Source: Firmicutes bacterium UBA6648 (GTDB lineage: Bacteria > Bacillota > Clostridia > Peptostreptococcales > Anaerovoracaceae). From it: DNA of 10,738 nt. Positions within the stretch are counted from its first letter, which is position 1; the number at the start of each line of letters is the position of its first letter. Below are positions 7,364-10,738 of this stretch, one piece after another. The notes below the pieces were generated by a model. It searched no databases. It saw only the letters and a list, made by a program, of their open reading frames with translations, and was not told the DNA's origin. Position numbers and translations under genes: made by a program. Location: contig DKLE01000166.1 in the NCBI GenBank assembly GCA_002455605.1, positions 2,306 through 13,043 of the forward strand. Reading direction: 5' to 3'.

Positions 7364-7375
7364 TGTAGCCTCCTT
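7364..7375 (-). promoter_or_regulatory. Strong ribosome binding site deciding the TTG start of fabH
   Basis: AAGGAGG at 7375-7369 is followed by a five-base spacer and TTG at 7363. No ATG or GTG near this Shine-Dalgarno site gives a FabH-like N-terminus. Confidence 0.75.
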
Positions 7376-7395
7376 TTTAACCGTTCAAGATTTAT

Positions 7396-7408
7396 TTTGA
7401 TTATCAAA
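7396..7408. promoter_or_regulatory. FabT-type operator (TTTGAT-T-ATCAAA) in the fabH leader
   Basis: TTTGATTATCAAA is a perfect 6-bp inverted repeat around one central base; further matching pairs at 7393/7411 and 7394/7410 extend it. This is the form of the operator known for FabT in streptococci and lactococci. It lies about 12 bases past the -10 box of the fabH promoter, where a bound repressor would block transcription. The same cluster encodes a FabT-like domain, so autoregulation is likely (inference). Confidence 0.72.
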
Positions 7409-7420
7409 TTATTTTATTAT

Positions 7421-7449
7421 ATTATATTTAGATTCAGTTAAAAAGTCAA
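7421..7449 (-). promoter_or_regulatory. Sigma-A type promoter of the fab cluster
   Basis: TTGACT (7449-7444), a 17-base spacer and TATAAT (7426-7421) make a near-consensus vegetative promoter. The expected start point is near 7414, so the leader would carry the FabT-like palindrome at about +7 to +19 and the fabH ribosome site. Confidence 0.82.
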
Positions 7450-7502
7450 GCAAACAGCTCAATAAAAAGATTTTCTTGTAAAGTCTTCCAACCCTATTAA
7501 TC

Positions 7503-7530
7503 TTAAGAAATTTTAAGAAAAGTTAATAAA
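7503..7530 (+). repeat. Three direct repeats of TTAAGAAA/TTAATAAA with 10-bp period
   Basis: TTAAGAAA starts at 7503 and again at 7513; TTAATAAA starts at 7523. The units recur on the same face of the helix at every turn, a layout typical of tandem binding sites for OmpR/PhoB-class response regulators. They sit 66-94 bases before the glycosyltransferase start codon. Binding is inferred, not shown. Confidence 0.6.
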
Positions 7531-7550
7531 GATTTAATGGACTTTAGTAT
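7523..7550 (+). promoter_or_regulatory. Possible promoter of the glycosyltransferase gene
   Basis: TTAATA (7523-7528) and TAGTAT (7545-7550) are 16 bases apart; the -35 would coincide with the third direct repeat, as at activator-dependent promoters. An alternative pair is TTGTAA (7476-7481) and TAATCT (7498-7503), also 16 apart. Neither is strong. Confidence 0.3.
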
Positions 7551-7596
7551 GGATCTATGGAACAATATATATGGGAGTTTAGGAGGGATTAAAGTA

Positions 7597-8826
7597 ATGA
7601 AAATATTAATAACGACTGACTGGTATAAACCGGTTGTTAACGGAGTTGTTACTTCTGTAATAAATTTAAAAACGGAACTGGAAAAAGCAGGACATGAGGT
7701 ACGGGTACTTACACTGTCGCCCGATGGCCGTCAGCATTTCGCTGATGATACCTATTATCTGAAATCATTTAAAGTTAAAATTTATCCCCAAGCAAGGGCT
7801 ACATACAATTTTCACAGCCGGTTTTTGCCGGAAATCATGCAGTGGCGTCCGGATATTATCCATTCACAGTGTGAATGGATTTCATTCTATTTTGCAAAAT
7901 ATATTTCTCTTAAATTGAATATTCCTATCGTTCATACCTACCATACGATTTATGAGGATTATACTCATTATATATTGCGCAGCAAACGCCTCAGCAAAAG
8001 TATTGTACTCTTTGGTTCTAACCGGGCAATCAACGCTACGGACTATGTGATAACACCTACCAACAAAGCCCGACGGCTGCTTCTTTCTTACGGCATTGAG
8101 AATCCCATCATAACAATCCCTACCGGGATTGATTTGGACAAATACCGCAAACGTATTTCAGAGGTCCGCCGACAAGAATTGCTTTCATCTTATGGTATAT
8201 CGGAGGACAAAACCGTTCTTGTAAGTATAGGCCGACTGGCCCTTGAAAAGAATATCGATGAGCTTCTTGACAATATGCGGCTTTTAGTTCAATCGCACCC
8301 GGAAATCGTCCTTCTGATCGTAGGGGGCGGCCCTTATGCGGACGAACTGAGGGCAAAAGTAATCCGTATGAAGCTTCAAAGTAATATAATTTTTACGGGC
8401 ATGATTTCTCCGGACTTAGTGCCGGAATATTTCCAGTTGGGTAAGCTCTTCGTGTGCGCTTCGCAAAGTGAAGCACAAGGACTTACTTATATTGAAGCCT
8501 TAGCCAGCGGGGTTCCGCTTTTATGCAAGTACGACCAGTGCCTGGAGAACGTTCTTGTAGAGGGCTATAACGGTTTTTCTTTTGATAATTCACGGGAATT
8601 CATTGACAAATTGCTGGAGATCCTTAAAAATCCCGAGCAATATGCACTTCTTTGCAAGAATGCAGAAGCTTCTTCCGATAATTTCTCCAAAGAAGCCTTT
8701 GCAAATCACGTTATCAAGGTCTATGAGGCTGCATTGAATACCTTTCCCGGTCACCGGTCTCTTCCTGTAAGACTTATTCCCATGCTAAGGAAACGTACAC
8801 AGGAAAGCAACTTATATTATAATTAA
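7597..8826 (+). CDS. GT4-family glycosyltransferase, probable diacylglycerol glucosyltransferase
   Basis: GT-B fold retaining glycosyltransferase of 409 residues. It probably transfers a sugar from a nucleotide sugar to diacylglycerol at the inner membrane face, making a glycolipid or lipoteichoic-acid anchor. The N-terminal domain begins MKILITTDWYKPVVNGVVTS; HTYHTIYEDYTHYI at 113-126 is characteristic of Gram-positive glycolipid synthases of this group (recalled family knowledge). The C-terminal domain has SIGRLALEKNI (210-220, Arg213 and Lys218), VGGGPY at 242-247 and the E-x7-E motif with Glu292 and Glu300 (SEAQGLTYIEALASGVP). No signal peptide or membrane span is evident; the Arg/Lys-rich tail (392-400) may aid membrane contact. 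The frame opens at 7537, but the ATG at 7597 follows AGGAGGG and gives the normal N-terminus. It is divergent from fabH. The exact sugar and acceptor cannot be told; a polysaccharide or mannosyl role is the alternative. Confidence 0.82.
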   Translation: MKILITTDWYKPVVNGVVTSVINLKTELEKAGHEVRVLTLSPDGRQHFADDTYYLKSFKVKIYPQARATYNFHSRFLPEIMQWRPDIIHSQCEWISFYFAKYISLKLNIPIVHTYHTIYEDYTHYILRSKRLSKSIVLFGSNRAINATDYVITPTNKARRLLLSYGIENPIITIPTGIDLDKYRKRISEVRRQELLSSYGISEDKTVLVSIGRLALEKNIDELLDNMRLLVQSHPEIVLLIVGGGPYADELRAKVIRMKLQSNIIFTGMISPDLVPEYFQLGKLFVCASQSEAQGLTYIEALASGVPLLCKYDQCLENVLVEGYNGFSFDNSREFIDKLLEILKNPEQYALLCKNAEASSDNFSKEAFANHVIKVYEAALNTFPGHRSLPVRLIPMLRKRTQESNLYYN

Positions 8827-8857
8827 AAATAGCATAATAGAGGCACATAGCACATAT

Positions 8858-8897
8858 AAAAGGCATTAGCAGTGGAGGATCACAGCTAATGCCTTTT
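8858..8897. terminator. Bidirectional intrinsic terminator between glycosyltransferase and HAD phosphatase genes
   Basis: AAAAGGCATTAGC (8858-8870) pairs perfectly with GCTAATGCCTTTT (8885-8897): nine stem pairs plus four A-T pairs, and GTG/CAC can pair further inside the loop. It ends in T-runs on both strands and lies between two convergent genes, so it should serve both. Confidence 0.88.
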
Positions 8898-8909
8898 CTG
8901 GCGGCACAA

Positions 8910-9560
8910 TTAAATTCCTAAGATTTTAAATATATCTTCTGCTTCTTCTATTACATAATCCGGTTTAAATATACCTTCTTTTTCCTTATCATAGATAGCA
9001 ACAGCCCAGTTTACAAGAACGGAAGCAACCCCCGCATTGTTTGCACACCCAATGTCAAACTTGCTGTCCCCTATCATCATGGCTTCTTCCGGTTTTACCC
9101 CGAGCTTTTCTAAGGCGATTAATGCCGGCTCCGGATCCGGCTTATGTTTTGTACAATCCTCCATTGTAACAATGGCATCAAATATTTTATCCAGCTGAAA
9201 CTTTTCCAGTCCCTCCATCGTAGTAGGTCTTAACCTGGAAGTCACAACCGCTGTCTTATAGCCTCTTTTCTTCAATTCTTGAACCAGTTCAACCATACCC
9301 GGGAATGGTGAAATACAATCGGCGAATCGCCCTACCTGATAACCTCTGTAAATTTCTATACCTTCTTCCAGAGGAAAGTCCGGGAAAAATTCTCCCATGC
9401 TCTTTGCCAAAGTCTCTCCGAAGGTTCTGTGGATAGCTTCCGGCTCTCCTTCTTTCCCCGTAATGGTTTTAAATGTATGCTGCCATGAACCCAAAATAAG
9501 TTCATTGGTATTCATCAATGTTCCATCAAAATCAAATAATATAGTATTAATCTTGCTCAT
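8910..9560 (-). CDS. HAD-superfamily hydrolase, PpaX-like phosphatase
   Basis: Cytosolic Mg-dependent phosphohydrolase of HAD subfamily IA, 216 residues, the same length as Bacillus PpaX pyrophosphatase and similar in layout. Motif I is FDFDGTLMNTNE with nucleophile Asp10 and acid Asp12; the helical cap spans about 18-85; motif II is VVTSR with Thr107; motif III is KHKPDPEPAL with Lys140; motif IV is MIGDSKFDIG with Asp165 and Asp169. TLMNTNELI after motif I is the PpaX-like signature (TLINTNELI). Pyrophosphatase activity is plausible, but phosphoglycolate or other sugar-phosphate phosphatases share this form. The start follows GGGAGA with a short spacer. It is a single gene with its own promoter, bounded by terminators on both sides. 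Confidence 0.85.
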   Translation of the reverse strand: MSKINTILFDFDGTLMNTNELILGSWQHTFKTITGKEGEPEAIHRTFGETLAKSMGEFFPDFPLEEGIEIYRGYQVGRFADCISPFPGMVELVQELKKRGYKTAVVTSRLRPTTMEGLEKFQLDKIFDAIVTMEDCTKHKPDPEPALIALEKLGVKPEEAMMIGDSKFDIGCANNAGVASVLVNWAVAIYDKEKEGIFKPDYVIEEAEDIFKILGI

Positions 9561-9589
9561 TTTATTCTCCCTAATTGAATTTATTGGCT

Positions 9590-9618
9590 ATTTTATCACA
9601 GTTATCTGCTTTATACAA
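9590..9618 (-). promoter_or_regulatory. Promoter of the HAD phosphatase gene, with extended -10
   Basis: TTGTAT (9618-9613), a 17-base spacer and TAAAAT (9595-9590), with TGA immediately before the -10 forming an extended -10 element. It lies 30 bases upstream of the start codon and downstream of the neighbouring terminator. Confidence 0.68.
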
Positions 9619-9648
9619 TGCCGCTTGTCACATCAGCCTATAAATGCC

Positions 9649-9681
9649 AAAAAGACAGATTATTCCTTCATCTGTCTTTTT
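9649..9681. terminator. Intrinsic terminator after the 3-hydroxyacyl-CoA dehydrogenase gene
   Basis: AAAAAGACAGAT (9649-9660) and ATCTGTCTTTTT (9670-9681) form a perfect 12-bp stem with a nine-base loop. On the minus strand the stem ends in five T residues, 37 bases after the stop of the upstream gene. Confidence 0.82.
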
Positions 9682-9717
9682 AGCAATTTTTATTATTATA
9701 TGAACGCAAATTTCGTA

Positions 9718-10653
9718 CTATTTTTTCAGAAGCTTGCTGACTTTAATATAAAGCTCATCCCTTCTTCTAATCGCTTCTTCATCTTTTCCGTTGTTATAAT
9801 CGTAAAATCCTTTTTTTGCCTTCACCCCAAAGTTGCCCGCTTCATATAAATCTTTTAAGGTTTTCTGCGGCTCCTTTGCATCCGAAAGATCCTGATTTAA
9901 GTATTCTGCAATATGATAAAAGGTATCCAGTCCGCCCATATCACATACCTCGAAAGGCCCCAGACACGCATATCTAAAGCCCAAACCATACTTCATGCAT
10001 CGGTCAATATCTTCAAAATCACCTGCGCCTATTTCCACCAGGTGAAGGGATTCTCTCAAAATGGCCAGCTGTATTCTATTGGCAAGAAATCCGGGAACAT
10101 CTTTGTTTACTCTTACTGGTTCTTTTCCCACAGTCAGTGCCAGCTCATACAAATAATCCACGGTTTCCTTTGCACTTTCTTCTCCCTTTATAATCTCGAT
10201 CAGCGGAATTAAATGGGCCGGATTAAACCAGTGCATACCGGCAAAGCGTTCCGGCTTATGAATAGCTTTAGCAATCTCTGTTATGGATAAACCGGAAGTG
10301 TTTGATGCAAGAACGGTATCCTCCGGAACTAAAGCAGAAACCTCTTTCCAAAACAAATGCTTAATATCTATCTTTTCCACAATGGACTCTACAACCAGAT
10401 CACAATGGGTAAAGCAATCCTTTTCACAAGTGTAATTTAACCTTTCTTGAAGCTCCCTCGATTCTTCAGAAGTCAGTTCCCCTGTCTTAACCTGCTCTTC
10501 TTGATTAATTCGAACCAAGTTCTTACTCTTGCCTATGGCTTCTGCGATAACATCATAGATAGTGACCTGATATCCTCGCTGTGCAAAAATCTGAGCCATG
10601 GATGTTCCCATTAACCCTGCTCCAGCGATAACAATATTTTTACACTCTCTCAC
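9718..10653 (-). CDS. 3-hydroxyacyl-CoA dehydrogenase family protein (NAD-dependent)
   Basis: Two-domain NAD-dependent dehydrogenase of 311 residues. The Rossmann motif GAGLMG is at 11-16 and the NAD-binding Asp34 ends the second strand. The active site shows Ser120 (SNTSGLSI), His141 (GMHWFNPAH), Glu153 (PLIEII) and Asn192 (GFLANRIQ). The C-terminal helical domain ends with FGVKAKKGFYDYNNG. The HWFNPAHLIPLIEI form differs from the HFFNPAP form of classical butyryl-CoA dehydrogenases, so the substrate may be another 3-hydroxyacyl-CoA or a related hydroxy acid. The frame extends to a GTG at 10668, but that codon overlaps the Shine-Dalgarno itself; GGAGG (10666-10662) lies eight bases before the GTG at 10653, which is the chosen start. 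It follows an upstream gene by 28 bases and is closed by its own terminator. Confidence 0.85.
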   Translation of the reverse strand: MRECKNIVIAGAGLMGTSMAQIFAQRGYQVTIYDVIAEAIGKSKNLVRINQEEQVKTGELTSEESRELQERLNYTCEKDCFTHCDLVVESIVEKIDIKHLFWKEVSALVPEDTVLASNTSGLSITEIAKAIHKPERFAGMHWFNPAHLIPLIEIIKGEESAKETVDYLYELALTVGKEPVRVNKDVPGFLANRIQLAILRESLHLVEIGAGDFEDIDRCMKYGLGFRYACLGPFEVCDMGGLDTFYHIAEYLNQDLSDAKEPQKTLKDLYEAGNFGVKAKKGFYDYNNGKDEEAIRRRDELYIKVSKLLKK

Positions 10654-10681
10654 GCTCTTTTCCTCCACATCTTTTACTTTA

Positions 10682-10738
10682 CTATTCTTCTTCCATTGGC
10701 TTTAAATCAGGGCTGACGATTAATTCACAGCCGGTTGC
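10682..10738 (-). CDS. C-terminal tail of an upstream gene, possibly a CoA-transferase (5' part beyond window)
   Basis: The last 18 codons and a TAG stop (10684-10682) of a minus-strand gene: ATGCELIVSPDLKPMEEE. The pattern hydrophobic-SPDLKPM resembles the C-terminal end of acetate/propionate/3-oxoacid CoA-transferases as I recall them, which would suit a partner of the 3-hydroxyacyl-CoA dehydrogenase 28 bases downstream. Eighteen residues cannot settle the family. Confidence 0.4.
   Translation of the reverse strand, partial: ATGCELIVSPDLKPMEEE

Noticed and set aside
9397..9849. Open frame on the plus strand spanning the HAD gene start and the terminator
   Set aside because: It crosses a strong terminator and the promoter of the opposite gene, and its product is an AT-driven Phe/Ile/Ser-rich string with no recognisable domain.
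10654..10668. GTG at 10668 as the start of the 3-hydroxyacyl-CoA dehydrogenase
   Set aside because: That codon overlaps the GGAGG ribosome site, while the GTG at 10653 has ideal eight-base spacing and leads straight into the Rossmann domain.

Overview
The window comes from an AT-rich, low-GC Gram-positive anaerobe, most likely a member of the Clostridia. The indications are a FabK-type (FMN) enoyl-ACP reductase instead of FabI, a streptococcal/clostridial fab gene order, a FabT-type MarR regulator with a FabT-like operator, strong AGGAGG ribosome sites, and TTG/GTG starts. The species cannot be named from this sequence.

Positions 1-7450 hold one minus-strand type II fatty-acid synthesis cluster: fabH, fabK, fabD, fabG, fabF, a 336-base AT-rich gap, fabZ, and a last gene that runs off the left edge. 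Together these genes encode initiation (FabH), malonyl loading (FabD), condensation (FabF), ketoreduction (FabG), dehydration (FabZ) and enoyl reduction (FabK). acpP and the acc genes, which sit among these genes in streptococci and many clostridia, are absent here. A consensus-like promoter (TTGACT-17-TATAAT) precedes fabH. Just downstream of it lies a perfect TTTGAT-T-ATCAAA palindrome, matching the known FabT operator type.

The last gene is the most unusual item. A single uninterrupted frame of at least 497 codons encodes a FabT-like MarR repressor (about residues 1-145) joined to a 2-nitropropane-dioxygenase/FabK-like flavin TIM barrel (about residues 155-497+) with a C-terminal four-cysteine cluster. 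The apparent repressor of the cluster is thus covalently tied to a flavoenzyme related to the pathway's own enoyl reductase. This suggests redox, flavin or acyl-ligand control of fatty-acid synthesis, though that is inference.

Divergent from fabH, on the plus strand, is a GT4 glycosyltransferase (7597-8826) that resembles Gram-positive diacylglycerol glucosyltransferases, so it would act on products of the same lipid pathway. Its leader carries a three-unit direct repeat with 10-bp period. A bidirectional terminator (8858-8897) separates it from a minus-strand HAD phosphatase resembling PpaX, which has its own promoter. Further right is a minus-strand 3-hydroxyacyl-CoA dehydrogenase gene with its own terminator. 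It lies 28 bases downstream of the tail of another gene that enters from the right edge and may be a CoA-transferase.
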